Assembly: GCA_022841825.1 (NCBI GenBank)
Contig: JALHQT010000003.1
Coordinates: 496,001-560,000 of the forward strand
DNA: 64,000 bases
Reading direction: 5' to 3'
Source of the DNA: Anaerolineae bacterium
Lineage (GTDB): Bacteria > Chloroflexota > Anaerolineae > Aggregatilineales > Phototrophicaceae
Below are positions 23,922 through 34,173 of the stretch, one piece after another; position 1 is the first letter of the stretch; the number at the start of each line of letters is the position of its first letter. The notes under the pieces are model-generated. The model did not search any database. It was not told the origin of the DNA and saw only the letters and a program-made list of their open reading frames with translations. Position numbers and translations under genes: made by a program.

Positions 23922-24530
23922 GTTTCCTTTATCCTTCGGTTTGTATTTGTATTCCATGACCCGCTTTTCCGGAAGCAGCATGGGAAGGCTGTCTTTCACC
24001 GCACTGCGATCCTGATGCAGGATCAACGATGTAAGTGACCAAGTGAAAATGGGCTGGTTAAGACAATGGAAGATTTTCAGAGGAGGCTTATCGCGTATTG
24101 AGCCAGTGTACACCTCATCCGCATGAATTACGAGATGGGGTCTAAAAATACCATCCGTGCCCATTTGCGCCGTGTCCTGGTCGTAATCGCCGATGATTCC
24201 GAGAGGGAAGGCTATCCGACTCACCGTACCAGGGACTGGTTCATTCCGAACACGAGCTTAGCCATCCCACTTCCATTCTCCATGCGGTACATCCGGGCGG
24301 TTTTGCGTGTGTCATGCGTACGCTTGTACGCTATAGGCTGCATCGATGTGACTTCATGTCGAAATCGGTCTTGGGGTGCGCATGGACGCCCCACGCTCAG
24401 GCTATGGCTGCTGACGAATGTGGCGAATGACGTGGTGGGGGGCGATCCAGCCGCCTGTGCAGCGTCTGAGTGGTACAAGTCCATAATAATCCGATAGACT
24501 TGTCACACTTCGCCGTTTGCTGCGCATAAA
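23922..24530. other. Long intergenic region with a transposase tail scrap
   Basis: About 600 bases without a credible gene. On the minus strand, 24200-24168 encodes GIIGDYDQDTA, nearly identical to the C-terminal tail of the transposase remnant at 12936 (GIIGDYYKDTA), so a related element once lay here. The remaining frames are unlike known proteins. Confidence 0.5.
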
Positions 24531-24971
24531 ATGGTCATGATCATCGAATTCACTGGCGAAATCTGGTTCTGGAAGGGTCCAGCCCCTTGGTTTTATGTCA
24601 CCATGTCGGCGGAGCAAAGCCAGGATCTAAAGGCGATATCGGCGGCTGTGACCTATGGTTGGGGTGTGATTCCGGTCTATGTTCGGATCGGCATCACCAC
24701 CGGGGCGGACGAACGTCCGAATGTCATGGCAGGGCTGAAGCAGTCAGGTGTGAACCGCATCTGCTCAGATCGTCCCCAAACTGTCGCGCCGCAGCCCGCC
24801 ATGTTAAGTCCGGATTACTGGCGTTCACGCCCCGCGCCAAAGAAAATCGGGTTCGTGATCGCCCACATGTCGCCTTTGGCGTCGCGCAGCTCGACAGTCG
24901 CCCAGCGCGCCTGCCCAGCGTCCAGCGTCCAGCTCGCCTCACCCGTCTCGCCTGCGTTGCGCATCTCATGA
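24531..24971 (+). pseudogene. DUF1905-domain protein, truncated
   Basis: The first 55 codons read as a DUF1905 beta-barrel (EFTGEIWFWKGPAPWFYVTM, then YGWGVIPVYVRIG). The family normally continues with a KTEW-type strand and about 35 more residues. Here similarity stops at about 24690 and the open frame runs on into the 3' end of the convergent PHP gene. The gene is therefore probably broken by recombination. Confidence 0.5.
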
Positions 24972-26179
24972 ACCGCACCATTGACGATCAGGCGCAGTAC
25001 ATCGCCGTCGTGTGCATGCTTCCAACGGGCGGTCAGCGTAGCGCCTTCGTCCGGCAGTGAGTCGCCCATCATCGACTGCGCGCCAGAAGCGCTGGTCGCG
25101 GTGAGCAGCAGTTCGGGTCCCGCGCTGATGTAGGAATGCCCCTGCTTGAGCGCGGCGATGATGCCGTCCTCGCTGAACGTCTCCGCATAGACGACATTGC
25201 TGGCGGCGCGACCATGCGCATCGACGGGTGGACACTCGTGGATGTCGGTGCCGCTGGTGGCGACGAGGCGGTGCCCTTCGTTGAGCCATTGGTAGTAGAG
25301 CTGCACACCCTGTTCGTTGTAATCCGCCCACCAGCCATTCCAGATTTCGACGGCAGGTGCGTTGCCGGGCATCATGTCCAGATGTTCCCAATGGCAGCCG
25401 CAGCATTCCGGGTCGCCCGGTGCCATCGGATGCGCGATGATGAACAGCCGCCCCTTATCCAGCACAAGCTGCGCCAGTTCAGGCATCGTCAGTTCACGTT
25501 CGGTGCCAATGCGCCAATCGAAATACTCGTGAATGCCGAGCGCCAGCGCATGACCGAGGAACGTTGAAAGCTCAGTGCCACCGATGGCGACAAAGCCTTC
25601 TTCCGCCAGGCTGCGGTGCTGCGCCAGACCGGAGATCGTGTTGTGGTCGCTGAGCGTGACGAAATCTAAGCCATGACCCCGCATGAAGGCGACAAATTCG
25701 GGAATATCCCAACTGCCGTCGGAATGGATGGTATGCCCATGCAGGTCACCACGATACCAACCTGGACCGCGATCGGGTGTCTGCCCGGCTGCGTAGTGCG
25801 GTGCACCTTCGGCGATAGGGTCGTTCGACCATTCCACGGTCAAGCGGTAGCTGACCGGGACAGGCGGCATGACGCGATGCGAAAGCAGGAAGATTGTCCA
25901 CGTCCCGGCAGGCAGCCCACCGGGCAGCGTACCGGGCGTCGCCGAATTGAGCGCGACATGCCAGCCGTCCGCCATCGGTCGCGACCACTCGCCACGCACA
26001 CCGTTCGGATCGTGGATGGCGAAGCTGATCTGCTGGGGGAACGGCTGCCCCTCGGTATGGATAGGGGAGTAATCGAACTGTGCGTGAATCCGTGTTGTCC
26101 CTTCGGGGATGTCGAACTGGCAGGGGATGACGCGGCGGTTGTCGGCAGGGGTCAGCGTTCCTTCGAATACTGTCTTCAT
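24815..26179 (-). CDS. PHP-domain metal-dependent hydrolase (CehA/McbA-like)
   Basis: A 454-residue protein; the start ATG 26179 overlaps the upstream ATPase stop as ATGA and has AAGGAG. Residues 1-140 form a beta-rich domain. The PHP part begins [14 protein letters not shown] (145-158), with further metal ligands in SDHNTISG (177-184), the IIAHP segment and the GTDIHE segment. Family members are phosphoesterases or hydrolases acting on small molecules. As the last gene of an importer operon it may process the imported compound. No signal peptide is seen. Confidence 0.85.
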   Translation of the reverse strand: MKTVFEGTLTPADNRRVIPCQFDIPEGTTRIHAQFDYSPIHTEGQPFPQQISFAIHDPNGVRGEWSRPMADGWHVALNSATPGTLPGGLPAGTWTIFLLSHRVMPPVPVSYRLTVEWSNDPIAEGAPHYAAGQTPDRGPGWYRGDLHGHTIHSDGSWDIPEFVAFMRGHGLDFVTLSDHNTISGLAQHRSLAEEGFVAIGGTELSTFLGHALALGIHEYFDWRIGTERELTMPELAQLVLDKGRLFIIAHPMAPGDPECCGCHWEHLDMMPGNAPAVEIWNGWWADYNEQGVQLYYQWLNEGHRLVATSGTDIHECPPVDAHGRAASNVVYAETFSEDGIIAALKQGHSYISAGPELLLTATSASGAQSMMGDSLPDEGATLTARWKHAHDGDVLRLIVNGAVHEMRNAGETGEASWTLDAGQARWATVELRDAKGDMWAITNPIFFGAGRERQ

Positions 26180-28311
26180 GATGGCTCCTTGTGGGCTTCC
26201 TGAGATGCGGTGGTGCGGCTGCCGGGGATGGTGATCCCGGCGAGATCGAGTTCGTCGGCATAATGGCAGGCGGCGAGCGCGCCCGATGTCATCTCGCGCA
26301 GTGCGGGAGTCTCGTGTTTGCAGCGTTCCTGCGCATAGCGGCAGCGCGGGTGAAAGGCGCAACCGGATGGCGGATTCGCCGGGTCTGCAACCTCGCCTTC
26401 CAGACGGATGCGTGTTTCTGAGCGGCGCTGCTGCGGGTCTGGCTCCAGCACTGCCGAGAGCAGCGCTTCTGTGTAGGGATGGCGCGGTTTAGCGAACAAG
26501 GTTTCGGTCGGCGCAAGTTCGACGATCTTGCCCGCGTACATGACGGCGACACGGTCGCTGATGTGCGCCACGACGCTCAGATCGTGCGAGATAAAGAGAT
26601 AGGTAAGGCGATATTCCTCCTGCAATTCGCGCAGCAGATTAAGGATTTGCGCGCGCACCGAAACGTCGAGCGCCGACACGGGCTCGTCGGCGACGATCAG
26701 CCGCGGTGTCGAGGCGAGCGTGCGCGCGATGCTGATGCGCTGGCGTTCGCCGCCGCTGAAGGCGTGCGGGTAACGGCGGATGTACTCCGGGCGCAGCCCC
26801 ACTTTGGTCAGCAGGTCGCGCACGCGCGCTTCAATCGTCTCGTCATCCATATCACTGTTGACGCGCAGCGTCTCGCCGATAATTTCGACCACGGGCAGGC
26901 GCGGGTTGAGCGAGGAATACGGGTCCTGGAAGACCATACGAATTTCGCGCCAGAGCGCTTTCAGGGCACCGCCATGCAGGGTCGCCAGATCAATCGTCTT
27001 TTCACCCGCACCGGTGTAGTGAACCGCGCCGCTCGTCGGTTTGTAGAGCCGCATGATGCACTGCCCCAGCGTGGTCTTGCCACAACCGGACTCGCCAACT
27101 AACCCCAGCGTCTCGCCCTCGTAGATGGCAAACGAGACGCCATCGACCGCCTTGACATGCCCCACTGTGCGATTGAAGAAGCCTTTTGTGATCGGGAAGT
27201 GCATTTTGAGTTGATCGACATTCAGCAGCGTGCGCTGAGGATGTGGGGACACGACAGAGACTCCACTGTCATCGAGCAGCGTCGGAATGTCCTGGATGTT
27301 CACTGTGTATCGGGTGTCGTAGGCGAGGCAGCGTACACTGCGCGCGTCCTCGATGGCGAGGGTCTCCGGCACGATGGCATCGCACAACCCCGCTTGTGCA
27401 GACACGCAGCGCGGGTGAAACGAACAGCCCTGCGGTCGGTTGAGCGGGTGCGGCACCATGCCTTCGATCACGTCCAGTCGTGCCCGCCGCTGCCTATCCA
27501 GCTTGGGGATCGAGCGCAGCAGTGCGCGGGTATACGGGTGCCTGGGGTCGCGCAGGACTTCATCGACGGTGCCATGTTCGATGACAGCACCGAGATACAT
27601 GACGGCGACTTCATCCGCGATTTCGGCGACCACGCCCAGGTCGTGGGTGATGAACAGCATCGACATCCCCGACTGCTGCTGCAAATCGCGCATCAGGTCG
27701 AGGACGACCGCTTGCGTCGTCACGTCGAGCGCCGTCGTCGGTTCATCGGCGATCAGCAGCTTTGGCTCGCAGACGAGCGCCATCGCAATCATGGCGCGCT
27801 GGCGCATACCGCCGGATAGTTCGAAGGTGTAGGCATCGACCAGTTCCGCCGGGCGCGGAATGCCGACCTTGCGCAGGGCGGCGATGGCTTGCGCGCGGGC
27901 ATCCTGCTTGCTGATCGGCATGTGCCAGCGCAGCACTTCCATGATCTGGTTGCCGATGGTGTAGAGCGGCGACAGCGCCGACATCGGCTCCTGGAAGATC
28001 ATGGCGATGTCCTTGCCACGCACGGCGCGCAGCTCCTCGCCGAAGGGGTCGAGCTGCGTCAGGTCGATGCTCGACTCTGGCGTCGGATGAAAGCGGATTG
28101 CGCCTTCGACGATTCTGCCGGGCGGATCGACCACCTGGAGAATGGAGCGCGCCGTGATCGATTTGCCGCAGCCGGACTCGCCCACGACGCAAACCGTCTT
28201 GCCGCGCGGAATCTTCAGGCTGACGCCATCGACCGCCTTGACGACTCCCTCAGGCGTAAAGAAGTGCGTGCGCAGGTTGTCGATTTCGAGCAGGCTGTCG
28301 TGAAGGGGCAT
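26176..28311 (-). CDS. Fused double ATPase of a Dpp/Opp-type importer
   Basis: 711 residues containing both nucleotide-binding subunits (DppD plus DppF) in one chain. Unit 1 has GESGCGKS near 43, LSGGMRQR and [11 protein letters not shown]. Unit 2 has GESGCGKT near 405, FSGGERQR and [11 protein letters not shown]. Each unit ends with the family's C-terminal cysteine cluster ([13 protein letters not shown] and [12 protein letters not shown]), which binds an iron-sulfur centre in relatives. The genes before it encode two permeases. Its stop overlaps the PHP gene start. Fusion is unusual for characterised systems but recurs in the sister cluster at 37593. Confidence 0.93.
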   Translation of the reverse strand: MPLHDSLLEIDNLRTHFFTPEGVVKAVDGVSLKIPRGKTVCVVGESGCGKSITARSILQVVDPPGRIVEGAIRFHPTPESSIDLTQLDPFGEELRAVRGKDIAMIFQEPMSALSPLYTIGNQIMEVLRWHMPISKQDARAQAIAALRKVGIPRPAELVDAYTFELSGGMRQRAMIAMALVCEPKLLIADEPTTALDVTTQAVVLDLMRDLQQQSGMSMLFITHDLGVVAEIADEVAVMYLGAVIEHGTVDEVLRDPRHPYTRALLRSIPKLDRQRRARLDVIEGMVPHPLNRPQGCSFHPRCVSAQAGLCDAIVPETLAIEDARSVRCLAYDTRYTVNIQDIPTLLDDSGVSVVSPHPQRTLLNVDQLKMHFPITKGFFNRTVGHVKAVDGVSFAIYEGETLGLVGESGCGKTTLGQCIMRLYKPTSGAVHYTGAGEKTIDLATLHGGALKALWREIRMVFQDPYSSLNPRLPVVEIIGETLRVNSDMDDETIEARVRDLLTKVGLRPEYIRRYPHAFSGGERQRISIARTLASTPRLIVADEPVSALDVSVRAQILNLLRELQEEYRLTYLFISHDLSVVAHISDRVAVMYAGKIVELAPTETLFAKPRHPYTEALLSAVLEPDPQQRRSETRIRLEGEVADPANPPSGCAFHPRCRYAQERCKHETPALREMTSGALAACHYADELDLAGITIPGSRTTASQEAHKEPS

Positions 28312-28326
28312 CGTCTCTCCCGTGCG

Positions 28327-29475
28327 CTAGAGGTAGGGGTCGGCAGCGTCGCGCAGACCGTCGCCGAGGAAGTTGAGCGAAAGCACGGCGATGATGACCG
28401 CCAGACCGGGCAGAAGCAGCCAGGGCGCAGTCGAGATCGAGCGGATATTCTGCGCTTCCTGCAGCAGTACGCCCCAACTGACCGACGGCGGGCGCAATCC
28501 GATGCCGAGGAATGAGAGCGCCGTCTCCGCCAGGATCATGCCGGGGATAGCGAGCGTGACGACCGCGATGATGTGCGACAGGAAAGACGGCAGCATGTGG
28601 CGGAAGATGACGCGCATCGGCGAACAGCCATCCAGCCGTGCCGCCTTGACGAAGTCCTCCGTCTTGAGCGCTAGAAAGCGCCCGCGCACGACGCGCGCCA
28701 GCCCCATCCAGCCGAGCAGCGATAGGATGATGGTGATGAAGAAGTAGACCTGTTCCGGAGCAATGCCCGGAGGGATGGCAGCGGCGAGCGCGATCCAGAG
28801 AGGGATTGAGGGCAGCGATTGCAGAAACTCGATCAGTCGTTGAATCAGATTGTCGATCCACCCGCCGAAGTAACCGGAGATGCCGCCGAGCAGGACGCCG
28901 AAGAACAGACTGAAGATGACACCCACCAATCCGATGGTCATCGAGATCTGCGTGCCGAAGATGGTACGCGAGAGGATGTCACGTCCCAGGCGATCCGCGC
29001 CCAGCAGGAACATCGGGTCCCCTTGATTGGCGGGTCCGATCAGGTGGATATTGCCCTGGATGATGCCAAGGATCGTGTAAGGCTCGCCCTGGACGAAAAA
29101 ACCGACGGGATAACGCACGTCCGGATCGATGACGAAGTTGCGCCGTCCAGCATTTAGATCGACCTCGACCGTGTAGCCATTGACGTAGGGTGCAAACGCC
29201 CAAACGCCGGCGGTCTCCTGGAAGAGATGGAGTGTCTGCGGTGGAGCATAGGTATAGGTGGCGCTGTAGGCGTCGGCGGAAAACGGCGCGAGAAACCCTG
29301 CGAAGATCGCCACAAGATAAATCATGAGCGTGACGATGCCCCCGATCATGGCGAGGCGATGCCTGCGGAACTTCCACCACATCAACTGCCACTGACCGGC
29401 GACGACTGCGCGCTCACGGCGGCGTGTTTCGCGCGTTCGCTCGGGGCTGGGTGTGATCACCCGTGCTTCTGCCAT
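28327..29475 (-). CDS. Importer permease, OppC/DppC type
   Basis: A 382-residue permease. A basic cytoplasmic N-terminus, helix 1 (about 38-62), then an extracytoplasmic insert of about 85 residues (65-150) before the membrane core, where LLGADRLGRDILSRTIFG opens the conserved region. The EAA loop reads LKTEDFVKAARLDG, followed by IFRHMLPSF. The insert is longer than in standard DppC (about 300 residues total). It follows OppB by 18 bases and precedes the fused ATPase by 15. Confidence 0.93.
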   Translation of the reverse strand: MAEARVITPSPERTRETRRRERAVVAGQWQLMWWKFRRHRLAMIGGIVTLMIYLVAIFAGFLAPFSADAYSATYTYAPPQTLHLFQETAGVWAFAPYVNGYTVEVDLNAGRRNFVIDPDVRYPVGFFVQGEPYTILGIIQGNIHLIGPANQGDPMFLLGADRLGRDILSRTIFGTQISMTIGLVGVIFSLFFGVLLGGISGYFGGWIDNLIQRLIEFLQSLPSIPLWIALAAAIPPGIAPEQVYFFITIILSLLGWMGLARVVRGRFLALKTEDFVKAARLDGCSPMRVIFRHMLPSFLSHIIAVVTLAIPGMILAETALSFLGIGLRPPSVSWGVLLQEAQNIRSISTAPWLLLPGLAVIIAVLSLNFLGDGLRDAADPYL

Positions 29476-29493
29476 GTGTTGTGACCCCTCACC

Positions 29494-30480
29494 TTACCGA
29501 AAGCGGATGCGCGGGTCGAGCCACGCCAGCAGGATGTCTGAGAAGAGCGTTCCGATGACGGCGAGTACACTGAGGAGCAGCAGGGTGCCGCCCGCCAGGA
29601 ATGCATCCTGGTTGCGCAGCGCTTCGAGCAGCATCGGACCCATCGTTTGCAGGCTGAGGACGACCGATACGATGGTCGCGCCGGAGACAAGATTGACGAA
29701 GACATCGTTCAGGCTGGAAACGAACGGGTTGAGCGCATGACGCAGCGGATACTTGATGATCAGCCACCATTCCGGCAGCCCTTTGGTGCGCGCGGTCGTC
29801 ACGTAGGGGCGGCGCAGCTCGTCCAGCATATTGGCGCGCAAGGTGCGAATGAGTGACGCGATGCCGCCAATCGAGAGGACGACCATCGGTATCCATAAAT
29901 GCGAAAGGAAGTCGCCAACCCTCGCCAGCGACCAGGGCGCTTCGACAAATTCCGGCGAGAACAAGCCGCCAACGCTTTGCCCGAAATAGCGGAATGACAC
30001 ATACAGCAGCACGAGCGCGATCAGGAAGTCGGGGATGGCGACGCCGACGAAGGCGATGAAGGTCGCCATTGTGTCGCCGGGCGAATAACGGCGCACCGCC
30101 GAATAGACGCCGATGGGAATCGCAATCGCCCAGATGAATAACATGCTTGATAAGGACAGCAGGAAAGTCAGCCCCAGTCGCTCCGAGACGAGTTGGGAGA
30201 CGGGCAAGTTGAGCCGGAACGAGATGCCAAAATCGCCGCGCGTGGCGATGGCGGAAACCCAGCGCAGGTACTGCTCTGGCAGCGATGCGCCCAGCCCGTA
30301 CTGCATGCGCATGCCTTCTTCTTCTTCTAGCGAGATGACTTCACCCGTCATCCGCGCCTGCGTCACCAGTTGATCGACAAAATCGCCGGGCGGGATCGAG
30401 ATGACGACGAACGTCACTATCGAAATCGCGATCAACGTTGGGATCATGTAGAGGATGCGCCTGAGGATGTACTGCGCCAT
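29494..30480 (-). CDS. Importer permease, OppB/DppB type
   Basis: A 328-residue permease with six predicted helices. Family wording includes YILRRILYMIPTLIAISIVTF at the start, and the EAA loop RPYVTTARTKGLPEWWLIIKYPLRHAL. The PGDF segment near 33 and the long first periplasmic loop are usual. It pairs with the OppC subunit downstream to form the channel for the solute captured by the binding protein at 30625. Confidence 0.93.
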   Translation of the reverse strand: MAQYILRRILYMIPTLIAISIVTFVVISIPPGDFVDQLVTQARMTGEVISLEEEEGMRMQYGLGASLPEQYLRWVSAIATRGDFGISFRLNLPVSQLVSERLGLTFLLSLSSMLFIWAIAIPIGVYSAVRRYSPGDTMATFIAFVGVAIPDFLIALVLLYVSFRYFGQSVGGLFSPEFVEAPWSLARVGDFLSHLWIPMVVLSIGGIASLIRTLRANMLDELRRPYVTTARTKGLPEWWLIIKYPLRHALNPFVSSLNDVFVNLVSGATIVSVVLSLQTMGPMLLEALRNQDAFLAGGTLLLLSVLAVIGTLFSDILLAWLDPRIRFR

Positions 30481-30624
30481 CGATCATCCGTTTCTTTACG
30501 TGGGCGGACGCGCCGTTGCGCGTCCCTACCGACATAGTTGGGTGGGGACGCCCAATGGCGCGCCCCACCACAAATTGCCGTATTCGTAGGGACAAGGCAT
30601 GCCTTGTCCGCCGTAATGATGCGT
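30481..30624. repeat. Three clustered palindromes between binding-protein and permease genes
   Basis: Perfect inverted repeats lie at 30506-30525 (GGACGCGC-CGTT-GCGCGTCC) and 30590-30609 (GGACAAGGC-AT-GCCTTGTCC). An imperfect one covers 30541-30569 (GGTGGGG/CCCCACC outer arms). In an importer operon such stems commonly reduce read-through so that the binding protein is made in excess. They also belong to the dispersed family seen at 35689, 57161 and 60481. Confidence 0.6.
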
Positions 30625-32580
30625 TTAGTTCGCAGGCGCGATGAAGAACGTCTCGAAGTTGGCGGGACCGGGACCCGGATACAGCCAACCCGCCAGCAGC
30701 GGATCGGGGACGTTCTGAAGTTCGTTGCTGACGACGCGGTAGCCACCGCTCGGCAGGCTGAGACCGATGGTGAAGAAGCCCTCGGCGGAAAGCTGGAGGA
30801 ACTCGGTCATCAGCTCGACCTGGGTCGCGCTGTCGGCGGTCGCGTTGATTTCGCTGACCAGCTCGTACTGACGCTGGAGGCTGGCGGGCGGCACGACGGG
30901 TTCGACGGCGACTTCGGCATCCGGGTTCAGGCGCAGGGCGTCCCAGGCGAGCCAACCAGAAGCCGCTTCTGGCGTGAAGCTGTCGCGCGCGGCGAGCAGC
31001 GGCTGGAGACCGAGACCGTTTTCGCCGACCCAGACGAAGGCGTCGGTTTCGGGCAGCGCGGCGCGGTCACGCCAGACATCGTTGGTCGTCACGTCAACCG
31101 TGACCTCGATGCCAACTTCTTCCCAACCGCGTTCGACGAGCTGCATGATGTCCACCCATTCGGGGCGGAAATCGCGATTGATGACGACGGTGAAGGTCAT
31201 CCGTTCGCCATCCGGGCGCAGGCGGAAGCCCTCGGCATCGCGTTCCGGCAGCACCTGGTCGAGCGCGGCGTTGGCGGCATCGACGTCATACTCGGTGTAC
31301 TGGGTGGCGAGCTGCTCGTTGTAGAGCGGCGATTCAGGACGGGGACCCTGCTGGAAGGGCATGCCCTGTCCCAGGAAGATCGTGTCGATGATGGTCTGAC
31401 GATCCATCGCCTGCGAGAGACCAATGCGGAAGTTAATGTCCTGGAAGATCTCCGCCTTGACCTGATCTTCGCTGTTGTACTTGATGTGAAGCTGCATCGT
31501 GTTGAAGTTGCTGTCGATGCTCTCCACGAAACGGTAGTCGCCGCTTTCCTGATTGTCGAAGAAGACCGCGCGGTTCAGCAGGGTGTTGACCGCATCATCC
31601 GACAGCGAGTCGCGCCCATCGATGGTCGCCAGCAGCGCCACTTCCGGGTCGGTGATCAGGGTGAAGACGCGCTCGTCAATGTAGGGGAGCTGGTTGCAAG
31701 CCGGATCGACTTTGAAGTAGTACGGGTTGCGCGCCAGGACGAAGCGTTCTGCGCCGATGTAAGAAGCCACCGGATACCAGGGCTGCATGGTCGGGCGGTT
31801 CGGGTCGTTGTACTCGGCAGGCGCGCCATACGAACCGACGTTGCCGTTCCACCAGGTGCCGAACTCGGTCTGACCTGCCGCCGCCATCATCTCGGCGACG
31901 CCTTCGGGGTTCAGATCGATGTCGAACTGTTCCATGTAGTGAGCGGGGAACTGCGTGATGCGGACGCCGTAGGCGGTCGAGAGCAGTTGCAGTAACAGAC
32001 CGTGCGGCTGGCTCCATGAGAAGCTGAAGGTCAGCGGGTCGATCTGAGTGAAGGTGCCGACTTCGCCGTTAACGACGAAGTAGGGGTACGGACCATTGGG
32101 GCGAATGTTCGGGTTGGTCTCGACACGAGTCCACCAGAAGGCGATGTCGTCGGTCGTGAACAGCTCGCCATCCGACCAGCGCATTCCTTCGCGCAGACGG
32201 AAGGTGTAGGTGCGACCTTCGTCGCCGATCTCCCAGCTTTCGGCAATATTGGGGATCACTTCGCTGCCATCGACGTTCCAGCGCACGAGGTTCTCGTAGC
32301 CATACTGGCGGAATTCGGCAAGACGGCTGCCATTGTAGAGGTCGTTCATCGCGCCGCCGTACTGACCGATTGTGCCCACGTGGGGCGTGACGACGACCGG
32401 GTTAACCGGCAGACGTTCTGCGACGGACGGGAGTTCTCCAGCGGCGACACGTTCCGCCAGCACGGGTGCTTCGTTGTAGCTTTCGCAGACCGGCGTGTCC
32501 TGAGCGAGCAAAGTCATCGGTGCCAGCAGGAGGGCAGCCATGACCGACGCAAGGAACAAAATGCTACGATACCGCTTCAT
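30625..32580 (-). CDS. Extracellular solute-binding protein, family 5 (peptide/oligosaccharide type)
   Basis: A 651-residue exported binding protein. The signal peptide (about 1-26, cleaved before QDTPV) has no lipobox. The SBP_bac_5 core is visible: ESWEIGDEGRTYTFRLREGMRWSDGE is represented by TFRLREGMRWSDGE near 130, then RIGLSQAMDRQTI near 395 and a C-terminal lobe to 651. At 651 residues it is longer than DppA (about 530), as in Thermotoga-type oligosaccharide binders. Substrate unknown. It heads the leftward importer operon; a conserved 21-base element lies 119 bases upstream. Confidence 0.93.
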   Translation of the reverse strand: MKRYRSILFLASVMAALLLAPMTLLAQDTPVCESYNEAPVLAERVAAGELPSVAERLPVNPVVVTPHVGTIGQYGGAMNDLYNGSRLAEFRQYGYENLVRWNVDGSEVIPNIAESWEIGDEGRTYTFRLREGMRWSDGELFTTDDIAFWWTRVETNPNIRPNGPYPYFVVNGEVGTFTQIDPLTFSFSWSQPHGLLLQLLSTAYGVRITQFPAHYMEQFDIDLNPEGVAEMMAAAGQTEFGTWWNGNVGSYGAPAEYNDPNRPTMQPWYPVASYIGAERFVLARNPYYFKVDPACNQLPYIDERVFTLITDPEVALLATIDGRDSLSDDAVNTLLNRAVFFDNQESGDYRFVESIDSNFNTMQLHIKYNSEDQVKAEIFQDINFRIGLSQAMDRQTIIDTIFLGQGMPFQQGPRPESPLYNEQLATQYTEYDVDAANAALDQVLPERDAEGFRLRPDGERMTFTVVINRDFRPEWVDIMQLVERGWEEVGIEVTVDVTTNDVWRDRAALPETDAFVWVGENGLGLQPLLAARDSFTPEAASGWLAWDALRLNPDAEVAVEPVVPPASLQRQYELVSEINATADSATQVELMTEFLQLSAEGFFTIGLSLPSGGYRVVSNELQNVPDPLLAGWLYPGPGPANFETFFIAPAN

Positions 32581-32699
32581 TCGGTTGTGTACCTTTCACC
32601 AAGAGTGAATATCACAGGAACCAGGGGAGGGCGACCTGCGCAGAGCGCAGCCAGCAGAAAGCGAGGACCGAATGCTTCACGCGTGAGCAACATAGGGAA

Positions 32700-32720
32700 G
32701 TTAGCGACCGTCATTTAAGG
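32700..32720 (-). promoter_or_regulatory. Candidate operator, copy 1
   Basis: Read towards the leftward binding-protein gene this is CCTTAAAT-GACG-GTCGCTAAC. It matches the element at 34117-34137 at 18 of 21 positions, in the same orientation relative to transcription. The half GAC-n-GTC gives weak dyad symmetry. It lies in non-coding sequence, so conservation by coding constraint is excluded. Confidence 0.6.
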
Positions 32721-32783
32721 TCACACTTCACTCCCTTTAAGTGGCGATTAATTTTCATCACGCAATCACTAACGTAATTTTGT

Positions 32784-33845
32784 TTACGCGCCTTCAGCAA
32801 GTCGCAGAGATGGGAACGTGCTCTCGATAGTCTTCTGCTGACCGTCCGCACCCGACTCTTGTGCCTTGATCATGATTTCGAGTACGTGGTAGGCATGTTC
32901 TGGCGTGACCAGTGGGTGCGCGCCCGTTTGAATACATTCGACGGTGTGGCGCAAGCCATCCGTCCATGTCCATTCGGGGTGTGTTTCGGCGAAGACCTGC
33001 CATGCCCCGACTTCATTCAGCCACAGCTCATAGCCGCGCGGGCGAAAATCGTCGCCCATCAACTGAATCGTCCCCTGACTGCCGTACACCTCGATACCGG
33101 CGGTGCGATACTTCTGGATAGTGAAGCCGGTTGTGGCGACGGCGAAGATGGCATCGCCAAAATCGAGCAGCGTATGGGAATTGTCGTCCGCTTCGACCGG
33201 GATCGTCTGCCCGTCGATGATGCGCTCGTGCACCGCGCTGCCCGACATTGCCATCACGCGCTTCGCAGGACCCAGCAGCCCGGTCAGCGACGTGATGTTG
33301 TAGACGCCGAGGTCGAACATCGCCCCGCCGCCCTTCTGGTAAAACCAGGGTCCCCAGGTGGGTCCCGAATGCCCATAGAGCGAGCGCGCCATGTATGGGC
33401 GTCCGATATCGCCGCCCTGGATGCGTCGCCAGATCGTGCGATAGGTAGGGCTGAGGATGCTGTAGGGTGCGGGGACAAGGTAGCCCGCGCTTGTCCTGGC
33501 GGCTTCGACGAGCTGTATGCCTACGTCGAGATTGGGCGCGAAGGGCTTTTCCACCTGGACGTGCTTGCCAGCCGCAAGGGCGGCGAGCGCAATCGGTCCG
33601 TGAGTTTGCATCGAGGTGTAGATCAGGACGAGATCGACATCGCTGCGGGACAGCACATCCTCGTAATTCGTCGTGAAGTGGGCAAAGCCATAGGTGTTGA
33701 GTGCATCGTCGCGGTGCTTTTCCAACAGATCGCAGGCGATGACATGCTCTACGACGCCTTGCCAGCGCAGGCGCTCATGCCAGCGCAGGTAGGTGCGCGC
33801 CACACGACCGAAGCCGATGAGACCGATGCGAACAGGCTGTGTCAT
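32784..33845 (-). CDS. Gfo/Idh/MocA-family oxidoreductase
   Basis: A 353-residue NAD(P)-dependent oxidoreductase of sugars or inositols. The Rossmann motif is IGLIGFGRVARTYLRWH (about 7-23), and the family's EKP motif appears as AGKHVQVEKPF (near 92-102). The C-terminal alpha/beta substrate domain starts near 130. It lies between the two divergent importer clusters, reading into the leftward one. Together with the TIM-barrel isomerase at 39514 it points to a sugar rather than a peptide as the imported substrate (inference). Confidence 0.93.
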   Translation of the reverse strand: MTQPVRIGLIGFGRVARTYLRWHERLRWQGVVEHVIACDLLEKHRDDALNTYGFAHFTTNYEDVLSRSDVDLVLIYTSMQTHGPIALAALAAGKHVQVEKPFAPNLDVGIQLVEAARTSAGYLVPAPYSILSPTYRTIWRRIQGGDIGRPYMARSLYGHSGPTWGPWFYQKGGGAMFDLGVYNITSLTGLLGPAKRVMAMSGSAVHERIIDGQTIPVEADDNSHTLLDFGDAIFAVATTGFTIQKYRTAGIEVYGSQGTIQLMGDDFRPRGYELWLNEVGAWQVFAETHPEWTWTDGLRHTVECIQTGAHPLVTPEHAYHVLEIMIKAQESGADGQQKTIESTFPSLRLAEGA

Positions 33846-34173
33846 GATGTTTGCGCCTTGTAAATCGCTGAAAATGTCTGCAATGGAGCGGGTGCCGTCA
33901 GGGTCGTCCAGCGCTCGGAAGAGCAGGCGAGCAAAACCACCCCGACTTGATCCACCAGGCAGTATGCAGGAAATGGATAGCGTAGACGGAGCACGTTAAA
34001 CGATCGGCGTATGGGCTTTAATGGCACATTAAGTATGGTTAGTCGGTTCGATCATCATCCAGCCGCCAACCTAAACCGGCACTTCTCCGCAATCCCTTAA
34101 ACGAACGACATCAAAGCCTTAAAGGGCAGTCGCTAACCTTTGCGGGTGACAGACCTTTTTGAGAGGGAATAAG
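33846..34173. other. Divergent intergenic region of 328 bases
   Basis: No gene is seen. The right end carries the 21-base element at 34117-34137 and a partial second copy starting CCTTAAAC at 34095. Further CTTTAAT and CATTAAG words occur near 34015-34032. It must hold promoters for the oxidoreductase (leftward) and the second binding-protein gene (rightward). Confidence 0.5.
34117..34137 (+). promoter_or_regulatory. Candidate operator, copy 2
   Basis: Reads CCTTAAAG-GGCA-GTCGCTAAC, 36 bases before the GTG of the second binding-protein gene. It matches copy 1 at 32700-32720 in 18 of 21 positions. Being close to the start codon it could overlap the promoter or leader and act as a repressor site. 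Confidence 0.6.

Noticed and set aside
30538-31995. Open frame of 485 codons on the plus strand
   Set aside because: Antisense to the family-5 binding protein and lacks any start signal.
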